Source: Agelas oroides
Lineage: Eukaryota; Porifera; Demospongiae; Agelasida; Agelasidae
Direction of reading: 5' to 3'
Assembly (NCBI GenBank): GCA_949130485.1
Contig: OX422183.1
Span: forward strand, 14,581,812-14,645,811
Length of the DNA: 64,000 bases
Shown here: positions 1 to 13,800 of the stretch, in pieces
Numbering within the stretch: the stretch's first letter is position 1
Layout of the letters: the number at the start of each line of letters is the position of its first letter
Notes under the pieces: generated by a model
Databases searched by the model: none
Seen by the model: the letters and a program-made list of their open reading frames with translations, nothing else
What the model was told of the DNA's origin: nothing
Program-made: the position numbers and the translations under genes

Positions 1-165
1 GGCTCATATGCGGCTATGTAAACGCATGAATATTTGATACGGCTACGAAGCGAGTATGAGCCTTGCCCCTAGCAGTAGCTTAGCGCTACAGCGCATCAAA
101 CTCGGTGATGTGCTCGAAATATGCAACAGAACAACGTTCGAATTCTATCCAGAACCGCCACATAT
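1..165. repeat. Palindromic element of the 1.2-kb/9.6-kb family, cut by window edge
   Basis: The opening bases match the centre and right arm of the hairpin at 9607-9862: inverted GGCTCATATGCGGC / GAGTATGAGCCTTGCCC around the loop, then GTGCTCGAAATATGC and TTCTATCCAGAACCGCC. The left arm lies outside the window. Confidence 0.55.
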
Positions 166-1227
166 ATATAAGAATGTGCTCATACTCTCTTTTCTACATG
201 TACCTAGGTAACAGGTTATAGTTGTTATATATGTGGGGCAAGGTCATTTTACACATTGGTGTTGAGCTACGCTTAATACTAATGTGTAAACAGCCACCTC
301 CCAGAGAGCTCGAGAGCTTGCACAACAAACTGTAATGAAGTTTATTGAACCCAGAAGTTAACACTGTTGATAGCAAAGGAGAAATTAGGAGAATGCCTAG
401 GATCACAGCAGGTATGCATGTCAGGGCAAGTCATGGTTGCCTTGTATGTCTGCTAGCTAACAGTTCTCATGCTGTCTGGGCTTGATAAGCTATGCACTAT
501 GCATACTGAGCACAAAAGCGTCTCGCACCTTTTAGTTCTGGTGTTGATTTTTCTTTATGGCTGTCAGATTCATCTACTTGTGCTCTGGTACATACATGCG
601 TCAATGCACCAGCACCAGGTAGACGCTGAGACTGAGGCCTACGAACATCTGTGTTGAAAGAAAATACATGCACATCATATATTTGCTGGGCACCTTAGCG
701 CAAGGCTGATGAACATATTATAGTCAGTGTAGTTAGTTCGTATTTGTATGTATGTGCGTGTCACACTTTAATTCGCATTGGCAGTTGGCACATGTGCACA
801 GACATTATGTATAAATGTGGTTGCGTCAATACTTGCAAATGCTGGTGAGGAGTGTGAAAACTGGTTGTCATCACGCAATCTACTGGAGGCGAAACACAAG
901 CAAAGGTTGACTGCCAGGAAGAATCTAGCGGACACAGGTAACAAAAGGTTTAGCTCCCCATGCAATAGTCCACCAAAGGTGCATTACTTCAGCAGCTTGA
1001 TGCACCCTTGGCCCACGATCTTTGCATTCATTGATCACCTCGCTGACTCAGTCTTCGGACACTTGAAGCGAACGTTTTGCCATCTTAATTCTCACAGCTT
1101 CGTTTTCCCAAATTCCCAATACCACGCCTACTATACTGAACATGTGCATGAGGCAAACACTATTATGCAGGTGTATTCCTAGCTAGTGCATAATTGTAGT
1201 ATATCGCATAGACCAGCAAAAATGTGG

Positions 1228-1490
1228 CAGTCCCAGATAGAAATTGAACTCTATTCAGTTGTGTATTTCGATTGGATTACACCATTCGAAGTGCTATCAG
1301 TGCAGAATTTCTGTTAAGGCAGGGCTCATACGCACTGCGTAATTTCATAAATGCTTGACACGTTTACACAGGCGTATTATAGTCCCATCCTTAATGGAAA
1401 TTCTGTGCTGCAGCGCTTCAAATGTAGTAACGCAATTGAAATACACAACCAATGGAGTAATGTTCGATTTCTACCCAGGACTGCCCCAAT
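1228..1490. repeat. Palindromic MITE, about 260 bp
   Basis: Imperfect inverted repeat: GGCAGTCCCAGATAGAAATTG at the left pairs with ATTTCTACCCAGGACTGCC at the right. The arms continue through GTATTTCGATTG / CAATTGAAATAC and CTGTTAAGGCAGGGCTC / AGTCCCATCCTTAA. Same family as 9607-9862. The open frames crossing it are by-products. Confidence 0.7.
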
Positions 1491-1834
1491 TGCTATTTTC
1501 TCATATTGCACATACTTTGTATTTCTTGGGGCAGATGCTGTGGAGCAACCACAGTTTGTGCTCTAATTGGAATTTGAGATTAAAACTCCCTACTCTGTTC
1601 TGCACAGTTGGCAGTTACATGCGAAACTCCACAAAACCAATAATATTTGGGAGCGAGCACTGGCATGGAACAATACAATAAATAGACACACAAATCTGCA
1701 CATGTAGAAATAGTTACAAACAGGCAGGTATATACAGTACACATAGTACAGTATACAGTTATCATTTACAGATTATAAATAGATATGTATATACATGCGT
1801 GTACATACCAGGATTGCGATGCGTTTGTTGCTGA

Positions 1835-4800
1835 TCATGAGCGGTCACTGTTGCTGCGGACTTCCTCCGTTGCACTGTTGGTGTAAGGAGAGACTCTTAC
1901 TTGCATGCAAAGATAATACATATAAGTATATTAACTTCACTACTATAGTAGCTAGCATATGGAACGCATGACGTCACATATATAAGCAACTTGTTAGTGA
2001 ACGTATTTATGTTTAGGTGCACCATGGCACTAACCAATAAGCATTCAGATTGGATGTGTATTGCGGATACGGGAGCTATTTTTACTATCATATTTTTATA
2101 CTCCAGTACATTTTTATGTGCTAATGCTAATGTCATGAATGTCAACTTACTGTAACAACGTAGGACTGCCACTAATGCAGTAACTGCTGCCAAAAAGCAT
2201 AACACAGCTACTACAATTCCTGAAGGAAAGAAAAATAACCATACAGTATAGCAGATGACTATACAAAATGCATTTCAAGCAGTATTTGGGAAAACCAGTG
2301 CAGTGGTCCCTTCAGTTGAACTTGAATGCCAAGTTTGGTAGCGAGCAACATTATCTTCTGCTCCGTGTTTCATGATATAGTCTCAACTATTGGTATAATT
2401 GATGTTAACGGTAATTTACAGCTACACCCACAATTGCAGTTTCCATAGTAATGTGCATATAGCTTAGGGCTTCATATACATAAACCATGTTTCATCTGGT
2501 CCTTTAGATCTGCTTATCAGACAGTTGGTTAGACTCCCTATGTAGGAATGGTGCGGACGCACAATATACATGTATGCAATACTTAAGCAAAAGCCATACA
2601 ACTCGGCCACAAATACGCTAAAAGCTTATTTAAGTGTCCAGGCTTCCTCTTTGAGTGCCTCTGTGATCAGCAAGACTCATATAAGTGGCCAAAAGCCACG
2701 CGGAAGACAGCTAAACACAAAAGTGTGCGATAGCGAAAGTGCCATTTTTCGTATTCTTTCTTTCTTTCGTCAACTAAAATATCTCGAGAATGGCTTCTAA
2801 ATATTTGGCTAACATCAAAGCCTCTCTAGCAGGCCACTTTGAGCTTCCTGAGGGCTATCAGCTTGTTGGTGCAGTGTACTGGGTGGCTACTCAAGGAAAT
2901 TTTAAAAAGTCAATCACAATACAAGTTCAGCATTGTGTCAACTTCAGCAACCCTGATCAGCTACACTTTATCTACACTAGCTGTGCTCAGAGGTCTATTC
3001 CATACAAGCTCAAAGTCATAGATGGAGGGAGATTTACCCTTGGCATATAAGTATGGAGCACTGTCCACCACCCACTTTTGTGGGGTAGCAAAGAAAGTGG
3101 AACCTAATGAACATTCTTGTCAATACTGTGCTCAAGTCTACTTCACAGTTAAAAAGTCTGAACTACATGGAAATATCTGGAAGAACTCGCATGCAGCCTC
3201 CTTTGACACACGATACATCAACAAGCAGCTTAGTTTCTTCTAGAAAGTTTTGCTATTTTCTGATACCGGTAGTAATCCTCCGATCATTTTGTTTAGTGTT
3301 CTTCTGTTCCAGGATTGCACAGTGGAGAGTGCAAAGTTTACTTGCGGTTGAAGTGCACAACCACTGAAAAAGACATATAGACCACACTTGGATGTCCTAC
3401 CTACAGCTGACTGACTGAAGAGCTTGTTTGTGGGGATTTCAGAATGATATAGTCCGTAGTAGAAAGCCACGATGCCTCACTCACTTTTCGCAGTTATGCC
3501 CACTTCTGTAGTCATCGTGATTACATGAAAATTGAATCCCATGCCTTAGCCACCTACATAAACAGATACCACACAATGGAGCATTTGCCTTGCCGCGTCT
3601 AGACGCGTCCGGATGTTTAATTTTCTGTGTCCAAATGCACGCACGCGGACGAACGCAGACACATGCAAAATTCTTCAGCTGCATTCCATGTCCAAGCTGT
3701 AATATGTTTAGGCCTTGAGTCTCTCTCCCTGCCGATCCTTGTCCCATGTTGGTAGCTTTTCAAGATCCAGAAATACAGTTGGCACTCAATTGATCGTTTC
3801 TGAAACCCCGCCAACCAACCTACAGCACTCAGAACTAGCGTATCCCTGGGAGGCCTTCCTTGATCCTTGGATATGTCTTATTGAGAGGTCTTGGGTATGC
3901 GATGGTCTTTATCTTGTGTCAATAGCTTGCATTTGACCTAAGATACTGTCGAAAGTTAGACTTTACGGTCGAAGGCTCGCAGCTGCAAACATGCGAACGC
4001 AGACGCACATGGATGTACACAGATGCACGCAGACGAATGCAGACAAACACAGATGAATGTAGATGAACACAGACGCACACAGACTAACGCAAGGCAAACT
4101 GCGTCCAGTGTGTGGGTGGATGCAACCTCAAGACATGTCCAGACGTTAGACGTTTGTTCAAAGACTTTCGGGATGCACTATATATTGCTTAAAGGGGAGC
4201 AACCACATGAAGATGCCGAGATTTCGACCATCTGAAGCCCAAAGAGGCCAAACATGACAATTTTTTGCACTAGCAATGAACAGTGCCACATGAAAAGAAA
4301 CGACAGTATTGCACTTAGCTATTAATGGTACATGTACGTGACATATAGACGCTGTTTGCAAGCTGATTCACATATCTGGCCATCATCTGGTCAGTTGTGG
4401 CCAGATGAGTGATGAGGGTCCACTGTACATTTCAATGGTACTTCTGAATCACTTCCGTGAAAATTTAATTAATCCACGAATTATTTCTCTAATACATTGC
4501 AATCATGCATCCACGAATATTTTTGACTGTGAAAATTTCCCATCCTATGGAAGTATAACTATACAGTAAACAAGGCTAACTTCAAGTATGAAATATACTT
4601 ACCTATAACTACATGCATAGAAATGTGTTCATCCTGTTGATCATTAGGGGGTGTAGGCACGTCCACTGTAACATTTCTATCCTCTGTACAAGAGAAAGAG
4701 CAGTAGCTAAACTGGTCACAACAGGGCTGTGATGACATCATTTACAGTAAAGGTTGTTGTACACATATAACTGAACATAATTATATTAAAGTAAAATGGA

Positions 4801-7800
4801 ACACGCATGACTGAAACCCAATTTAATTTATATGTCTTTAGTGGACAGAAACACTTTGGATTAAACAGATTCATAATTATGCACAATGGTCAGCCCATGC
4901 TCATTTCAGCCTACAATTATTTCATGATCAACTTGCTAAGACAGAGAAGAAGGCTGGAGTTGTGCCGGCATGAAAGGAGACTACACTGCATACTGCACCG
5001 GTAGGGCGTAGGGAACAGTTTAGTTGATCAGATCAGTTGCAATTAAGGCTGTTGACTACAATTTTTGCTTGTCAACTAGTCGATACTGAGTTTTACAAGT
5101 AAATTTCATCACCATGCACTAGTTTCGTATGATATGGGTATCACAAAAGGCCATTTGTGTAAAAATTTGAACAAATGATTCAGAAGATGTACTAGTCAGT
5201 TACGAATATCCATTGCCTTAGCTATGTGGCAAGTCATGAGTACACAACTCGTAAATATGTTTGCTTACCTAGCAAACTGTTCACCTCAGAGAATGGCTTC
5301 CAAAGTAATATTACATGTAAAAGCAAAGCTTTCCTCCGCCTTGTTTACACATAGTATTCAAAAAAATGCCAGAGCTGGCCCCTGCTAGAACATGGCTATG
5401 TGTACCATCAATTGCACAACTACAAGTATGGGCACATCGATGATCCACCTGTGTTCAATTAAGTCCTTTCTACCTTCACTCTACCCTCTAAATGTACGTC
5501 ACTTATGTGATAAACTATTCCAGTCCCTAGCTCTCCACTGCACTTTAGTGTGCTCTTAGGTTTAAAAAAAAAACTCATTAGCTAATGTGACCCTCTGAGT
5601 AAAAACCCGGCACATCGCGCATGTTATGAAAATCGAGATATGACCGGAAACAAGAGCGCATAAGAACGGGCAGCTAGAGTAAGAGCGTGTAACTACGTAA
5701 AATTCGAAACCGGGCGGAATTTACCGCCAGTACTAAAAATAGTAACACGCACTGCGCACGCTGCGTTGACATAAGCCCTTATAGCCTCGTACCCAGGCTC
5801 CTCCCCGTGCAGAAAAACGGGGAGAGAGCCTGGAAGATTTGATCACGTGCCCCGTGACGTACCGTGCGTGGTTTTGTGCGTGGTTTTGATAATCGAATTA
5901 TTGCCCACGCACTCTGACTCGAAATATTGCCCAGTATTGTAAAATGCTAGACTGTCGTTGTTGAGTTGTGGATGTTGCTGGGACTTACGGATCCGCTGTT
6001 TTACTGTTCACGAGCTAGCTTGTAGGCTACAATAAGTGTAGCTTCTACCGAGGCTTTTACATAGCCGCGGGTCGTTCGGTTCAACGGGCGCTCGAGACGG
6101 TCCCCTTGTTGACGGTCACAGCGCTGGTTGCCACTCACCGTGACAGCAATGGGTCATTCGAAGGCCTCTATGAGTAACTGTGAGTTCTAAAAACAAGTTC
6201 AATAAAGCTGTAAGCTGTGTAGCTTCTACAAAGCTCGTTCCCCAGCTGGTTTGTTGCATGTTAGTTATGTGACTAAGCCTGGGAACTAGTTTTTAGAACT
6301 CACAGTTACTCGTAGCAGCCTTTGACTCCTAGGACTAGGACTCCTTGTTGTCACAATGAGCGGCAACCAGCGATGTGACCATCAACAAGGCGACCGTCTC
6401 GAGTGCCCGTTGAACCGAACGACCCGTGGCTATGTAAAAGCCTCGGTAGAAGCTACACTTATTGTAGCCTACAAGCTAGCTCGTGAACAGTAAAACAGCG
6501 GATCCGTAAGTCCCAGCAACATCCACAACTCAACAACGACAGTCTAGCATTTTACAATACTGGGCAATATTTCGAGTCAGAGTGCGTGGGCAATAATTCG
6601 ATTATCAAAACCACGCACAAAACCACGCACGGTACGTCACGGGGCACGTGATCAAATCTTCCAGGCTCTCTCCCCGTTTTTCTGCACGGGGAGGAGCCTG
6701 GGTACGAGGCTAAGCCCTTATGCATTGTTGCTAAGCGCACACGTGACCGGATGTTCTATTTTTAGTACGGTTCAATAATTTTGCCCGGACTACGGGCTTC
6801 TATTGGAGTTACACGCTCTTACTCTAGCCGCCCGTTCTTATGCGCTCTTGCCGGAAATCGGTGTACCAATGTGTAATTGTGCAGCAGAAAAAAATGGAAG
6901 CAATCAGTTGCTTGGTTCAGACGGGCTTCATAATTCAGTATGATACAGTCCAAGCCCCCTGTGACACGTTGGTGTAATAATCTGAGTTTAGCTGAGAAAC
7001 AACCTGTACGGATAAAATTGCCTCTAACTCAAATTCAGTATTTGTGCGAAGTGCCGGGTTTTTGCTCAGCGGGTCACATATGTACATACATTTCAAGATA
7101 GTGACATACTATATACTCGGGCTCGGTGGTTTATGAACCATAAATCCCTGTCTACTGTGGTTTATCTATTACGTACATACCATAAACTGTGGGACTGGTT
7201 GGTAGAGTAACAACACTGGTCGACACTGCAGAAAATCAAACATGTCAATACATGTAAATATTTGCCATACTCGATACAATGTAAGTATATCTAGAGTACA
7301 TAAGAGCATACATGTACAATGCAGCGATATATTCCAGGGGTAAAGGTGATTTATTTATCAATTTTGCCAAAGGGGATTCATTGTAGTGTATGTACCAGTT
7401 TACCATATAGATGGGTTTCATGGGGAGAGGCTTCACTTCCGGAGGGCAAAAGTTGGGGAGTGTGTTTAGTGCAGCTATGTGCATAAAACAGGCTAGTAAA
7501 GTGCTACGTCTTTACCGTAAGTGCCGAAAGACAAAAGAAGCTGTTTCTCTCAAAGTGAAAGGTCCACTGTACTGCTGCCTCTTGATTGTGCATTTGCCCT
7601 CCGGAAGTAGGACGCCATCTAAAATGTAACTGTGTAACAGCTTCAAAAAGCTCGATGCAAGGTCAGTGTTGTATTTCAAGGTAGCGAACCTTATACAGCC
7701 TATTGAGTTATGGCTGAGCAAAAGTGCAAAATTGTTCAGGAATGCGCTTGAAATTTCTGTGATGTGTTTTCAAGGCCTTTTTGTGACTTTCAAGGGCTTA

Positions 7801-10800
7801 CCTAATTTTGTAGGTAGTGTACGGCCAACAACAAACCTATTCATGCTATGTCACATGTTTTGCACAATCAGAGCTCCCTATACCTCAAGAGTTGACCAGT
7901 AGAGTAGTAAACAGTACTAAACACCATCATTAAATTCCTTCAACTACACCCAGACTGTGACCTAGTCACAGAGTAAACATCATATGACTGATGAATTCTT
8001 CAACATATGTATCAGGTTACTGACTCAGATCAGAGGGTGGTCACTGAACTTGTAGTCTTGTTCTGGGCTCTCTCCTTGAAAATGGGGGGGAGGAGAGAGC
8101 CTGGAACGTTTGTGAAAAAAATTGTCAACTGTGCCTGAATCTGGCAGTACCAAATTGAATCAGATTGTAGAACAAAATTACATACATGTGACGATTTGCC
8201 TACCTGGCAAAAATGATCAAAACTCAAAAATGAACTTGTAACTACAGACTACACTTAAAAGGTGAAAAGCAGTTTTTATGTGCTAAAGAGCCCAAACAGT
8301 TCAAGATGGAGGTTCACCGTGGTTGGTTTGCTTGTGAGAAGTGCATCACAGAACCCAACAGAGCTGCAGATGTCTTAAGAATGAAGTTGCCAATAGCTTG
8401 TGCTGCTACGTACTAGATATATATAGTATTGATATCACATGGCAGCTTATTAAATCACATGACATTTATTACTGAAGTGGGAGTGTCCATGAATGATGAC
8501 ACAGCGGAAGTTAACAGCTCTTCTCACAAATGTTACCAGGCTCTCTCTTTCCCAGGCTTTTTGAGGAGAGAGCCTGGGAACTAGGTTACTGTATTTATGT
8601 ATAGTTGACACAATTTCAGGATATGCAAATTACACATACTTTGTAGGCTAGGTGTTCAATTACCTAGGCATACCAGGGGTACTGCTTCGTAAACCATATT
8701 TAATTACTCACCAGTAATATAGCCTCGTACCCAGGCTCATTCCGTCTTTTAGCTAAAAGCTTTTAGAGGGAATGAGCCTGGGTATGAGGCTATAAAGACT
8801 CATCTCAAAATACAAAGTGAAGCTAGTACTGTTGAATGTCATTGTATAAGATAGAGCACCAGATGTACAAAACCTACCACTGTCATCTGTGTCCGTTGCC
8901 ACAGTGGTAACAATCGTAGGAGAGTCTGTAGGTACTGGAAGGAGAACAGATACTGTGATATAAATTATGTTATGTATACATAAATTAGGTGCGTAAACAC
9001 CATCTATGGACACGTATTTCCTCAATCAGATGCTGTGGCTACTATCATTTTCGTTGTTTGTTTTACGCGGCTACTATTTGGAAAGCCTGCAGATATCGAC
9101 AATGGCTGGCTAAGTTACGTATATATGGGCAATACAACTAGACCTAGGGCTGCGGAGCTATTTATGCCGTTAGACAGACACTCAACTTCTCATCAACTAG
9201 CCACAATATGATGGCTGATAGATGCTGGCAGTAGTACACACAGCCTCTCAGTCCTGGTACATGGAACATGAACAGCACTAGCACTAGTTGGTAACATTGG
9301 CAATTAGAAGTTTGTGTGTCTCACATACTATACAGCTGCAGCTACTATCCGAGGGCGTTATTTATTTCACTCAGAGCTTCCAATTGTGCAGCTACTATTT
9401 GAGGGTGGCAACTATTCAAGGGTGTCGTCTGATAGAGGAAATATTGTATGTATTTGGTTACCAGTAGCTACCAAATTTTGAGGAAAGTCACAGTTAAGAG
9501 CTGAAAGCACACCGTGAAGGTTTAGTTTAAGTCATCAAGACATCAGTTGTCCCCTCACTCAATTTATTAGACGACATTAGATTTAATTTCTAGAGGTCAT
9601 ACATGTGGTGGTCCTGTGTAGAAATCGAAGATTATTCCGTCGCATATTTCGATCGCATCGCTGCATTCAAAGCACCGTATTGTTGAACTTTCGTCAAGAG
9701 TGGGACTCATATGCACTTTGTAGACTGATTAGATATTCATGCATCTACAAAGCACATATGAGCCCTGCCCTTAACAGAAGTTCAGCGACGCGGTGCTTCA
9801 AACACAGCGATGCGATCGAAATATATACGCGATTTCGATTTCTACACGGGACTGTCACACACAGTCATGTAATACAAATGCCCAGATCACACGCTCATTA
9901 CTGGCATGAAGTGAAATGCATGAACCAAGATAATTTATCTTTCTCATGGGCTGTCAAAAAATTCAAGAAGGTTGTTGACCCATACGCCCCAGTGACCATG
10001 ATGTAACACATATCAATATGCTATGCACCAAATTTTTGGTTGCAGGGGCTAAATGAACCCTTTTACTGATGAAGCAGCTAGGCCAACAATCGTGCGTTAG
10101 AACATACCTAATGCACTGTGTGACTCCACAGGTTACAGGTTGTTTGTTGCATAAGTATGTGTACATGGTGTGGTTGAGGTACTGTGTGTAAGTAAGCTAA
10201 ACAATAACACACGTTGCAAGAGAGTATAAGAACAGGCGTCTTGAGTAAGAGTGTATAACTTAAAAAAAGCCCATACTCCGGTCAAAATGATTGAACTGTA
10301 CTAAAATAGAACACCTGGTCACATGCTTAGCAACAATGGCTTATGTTTACATGGCATGCGCAGTACAATGCTACTGTTTTTTATTACTGGCAGAAATTCT
10401 GACCAGTTTCAAATTTTACGTAGTTACACGCTCCCACCCGTTCTTATGCACTCTTCTGTGTTGTTATAATGACAGCATGCAAGCGCTAGTTTGCATGCTG
10501 TCACTGCGTAATTGTAAATAAAACACAAACTGAATGCACCTCACTGTTAGGCGCTCATTTCCTTCCAGTGCAGATCAATAATCGTATGCGCTCAACAACA
10601 CATGATTCAAGCTGCACAAACCTTCATATGGGTGTAATGTGAGACGGTCAATCTCTCTGCTTAACCGAGTTTTCCCAATACAGGTGACATTGATGGTTTC
10701 ATCAACCAGAATGGTTGTGGTAGCTGTGACAAAGCTTCCATTCCTTTCGTACTGCCTTGCTTCAAACCGGCGAGTCTTCCCAATCTTCCATATAATTTGT

Positions 10801-13800
10801 TGAAGATCAGTTTCACACTCAAGAGTCACATGGGTTTCATTCCTCTCGACCTGTCGTATATCTGCATGGAAAATAGAAAAATACATCCATCTCCGTTTTT
10901 CGTTCCATTCTCCCTTTTCACATTTTCCTTCTGCTTTTGTTGCTGTTCTCCAGGTGTACCCACACACAATTTCTACCACCCTTCTATACCCTAGCTAGTT
11001 GGTCATAATCACCTGTATATGTTGCAGTGACTGTTATTTAAGTTAATGGTGACTATATTCCTACCTGTGCTGTGTTTTAACCCTTTCTTCTAGGTATTTA
11101 AAGTTGTTTTGTATTGTAAGGCTATATACCTGTGCAAATTTATCTCAAATTACATGGCTATCAACCAATCAAATGTGGGTTTTATTTTTTGCATGACTCG
11201 GCTGAAAAGTAAAATTCGCATTTGATTGGTCAATATAGTAGTACTGCAGGAGCCTGGAAGATGTAGCAACGGCATTGTAAAACAAACCAAAACTTCAAAG
11301 AAAACGACAACAGAAGGTTGCACTATTAGCCACCCTCTTGGTGAATTTTCTATGAAAATTGCCACCCCTTTCACTTCAAAACTGTGCTAAAACGGCCATT
11401 ACCATCCTTTCGAATCTTTCTGGTCACCAGTATTCTGTATTTCTTGGCAGACCGAGATTGAGATTGTTCAGGCTTGCTACACCATCTTCGCATGTTTCAT
11501 AGATTGAGTGGCCAATTACTTCTACTTCTCACTAGCACAAGTACGTATAGTCACTCCACCCTCCTCTTGCACTCACTAGAATGTTAGTACGCATAAAAGT
11601 ATAGGTTTAACTGAACTGTATAGGATGATGATTATACCTATACTCTCCGCAGCTGCAAGGCTTCCCCATTGACTCCCATACATTAGCGTGAGTTAGACGT
11701 ATGATAATTATACCAATACTCTCCTTCCTATATATAACCAGTAAACAATGTTGACTTAAGTGTATATGATGCAACACATCACATGACACAGCATCAACCA
11801 CAATAGTTCATAATAGCCTGTTTACAGATAGTGATAATAATATTCATACCAGTCCTAGCTCTCTTCTATTTATAAACAACATGATCAGTGACATAAGTAT
11901 GATGCAACACATCACATGACACAGCATCAACCACAATAGTTCAAAGTTCATAATTGTATTATAGCTGTGTTTACATTCAAAAGATGGCCTGATTAGTACA
12001 CAAGGCATACCCTAGGCACCTCGACATCATGCTCAAGAACTACCATATAGCACTAAATTTTCACAGGTGTTGAATTTGTACCCTTCACGAAAGCATTTCA
12101 ACAAAAATTTTTGACGTGCAACACACACACTTTTCACGCTCTGACTACAGGAGCGTCGATGGACAACATCCCGGGGCTAAGCTACCAAATCTAGCCTCGT
12201 TCCCAGGCCTTCCCTGGCTCCAGTTTTTGCATACTGCAAGCGATCAAAAACTGGAGCCGGGGAAGGCCTGGGAACGAGGCTAACCAAATCCACAAGGAAC
12301 TCTGTCCAAAGAGATACCTTTGAAGTAGGTGTTGCTTTGCTGACAACTGCGAGCTCGAGCGGACGACACTGTGACAATATGAATTGTGTTAGGCTTGTAT
12401 GCCACGCCCATAGTATATTACATGTGCGGTTAACCTCATCCCCAGGCCCGTTCGAAAAATCGGTGGTATCCACTGTTTGCGTATGTGCTTAATTTCCCGA
12501 CATTCCGGGAATTCCGGATAATACCATGTTACCTCCATGTGCCGTGACGTCAGGTGCGTGTATTTTGCCGTATATTTAATCGTACACTGCTGACAATGGC
12601 TATTTGTGTGAAAGGCCTGGATTCTGCCGTGTTGTATGCCTTCCTGCGACTTTGAGGCGAAGCGACGCGCTAAAACATGAAAAGAAAGCATCCATGAAGC
12701 ATTTATTTATGGGTTTTGGCAAGTTATAATTCGTGTTACGAAGTTATAGCTTACATTTGTAGTGTGAAGATGGTCTTGCGTTGACAGCGCAGTTCAACGA
12801 TAGGCGCTGGGGTCAGAAGGCCTGGGCAAAGGGCTAGGAGAGCAGCGCTCACCTCTTTTGTGATATATGTAACGTCATAGTTCATAACCACATGATATTG
12901 GCCGTCATTTGACACACCCGTACACAATTTCACGTGAGCTTTACGCACTAATTAAGCGCATGCGCGAACAGTGGATACCAGGCCCTTTTCTCCGATTTTT
13001 CGAACGGGCCTGGGAACGAGGCTAATGTGCGGTGTGCACATGCAACGAATTCGCGAAATTATTTCAACAAAATCTTCAAAACTTGCCATTCGTGAAAATG
13101 TAACCCTTGAAAATTTAGCACTATCTGGTAGCTACTGTGTATTCACATTCTCATATTATAAGTCTTGGTCTTAAGTCCCTGCTTGCAGTAAAAGCAGGGA
13201 AGGTCTCACGTTCCATGACATAATCAAAAATGGCCAAAATTTCCAGAAGAGGGTAAAGGGGTCCCCGATTGAAAGAATGCATTTCGTGCACGCATTCTTC
13301 GTTTTGAATCAGGAGCAGTACATTTTTCACTTTGCAAACGTCCAAAACTACAGCAATTGGGACAGAAACTACAAAGGCCCCAAGCTTGTTCTTTTGATCT
13401 GGGACCCCTCCCCCCCTCTGCCTACCTAGGTAGACACTGATGTCATTCACATGATAAAATGGACCGGGTCTTCCCCCTCCATTTTTCCATACTGCAAGAG
13501 ATTAAAAACTGGACAGTGGGAAGGACTGGGACCTAGGCCCTCCCTGTTTCCATCCTGCAAGTGACAGGAAACTGGGAAGCGGCTTGTACAACAAGGCTAT
13601 TTTATTACAACTAAGAAGATGCTTCATCATCGTGGGGCGAGCTTGACTGAGCAGCTCACTGCTGATTTCATATGGGGCGCCATATGTCAAAATACCCAGA
13701 AGATAATGATATTTATGAATATCACGTCATATAGCAAACAAATATCAAGATATATGTAAATAGGAAACTTTCTGAGCAGATATATAAGTAAATACCGGTA

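Noticed and set aside
778-1182. 134-residue plus-strand frame
   Set aside because: No domain pattern, no splice or start support, and gene A runs on the other strand nearby.
9605-10006. 133-residue plus-strand frame
   Set aside because: Most of it lies in the palindromic MITE at 9607-9862.
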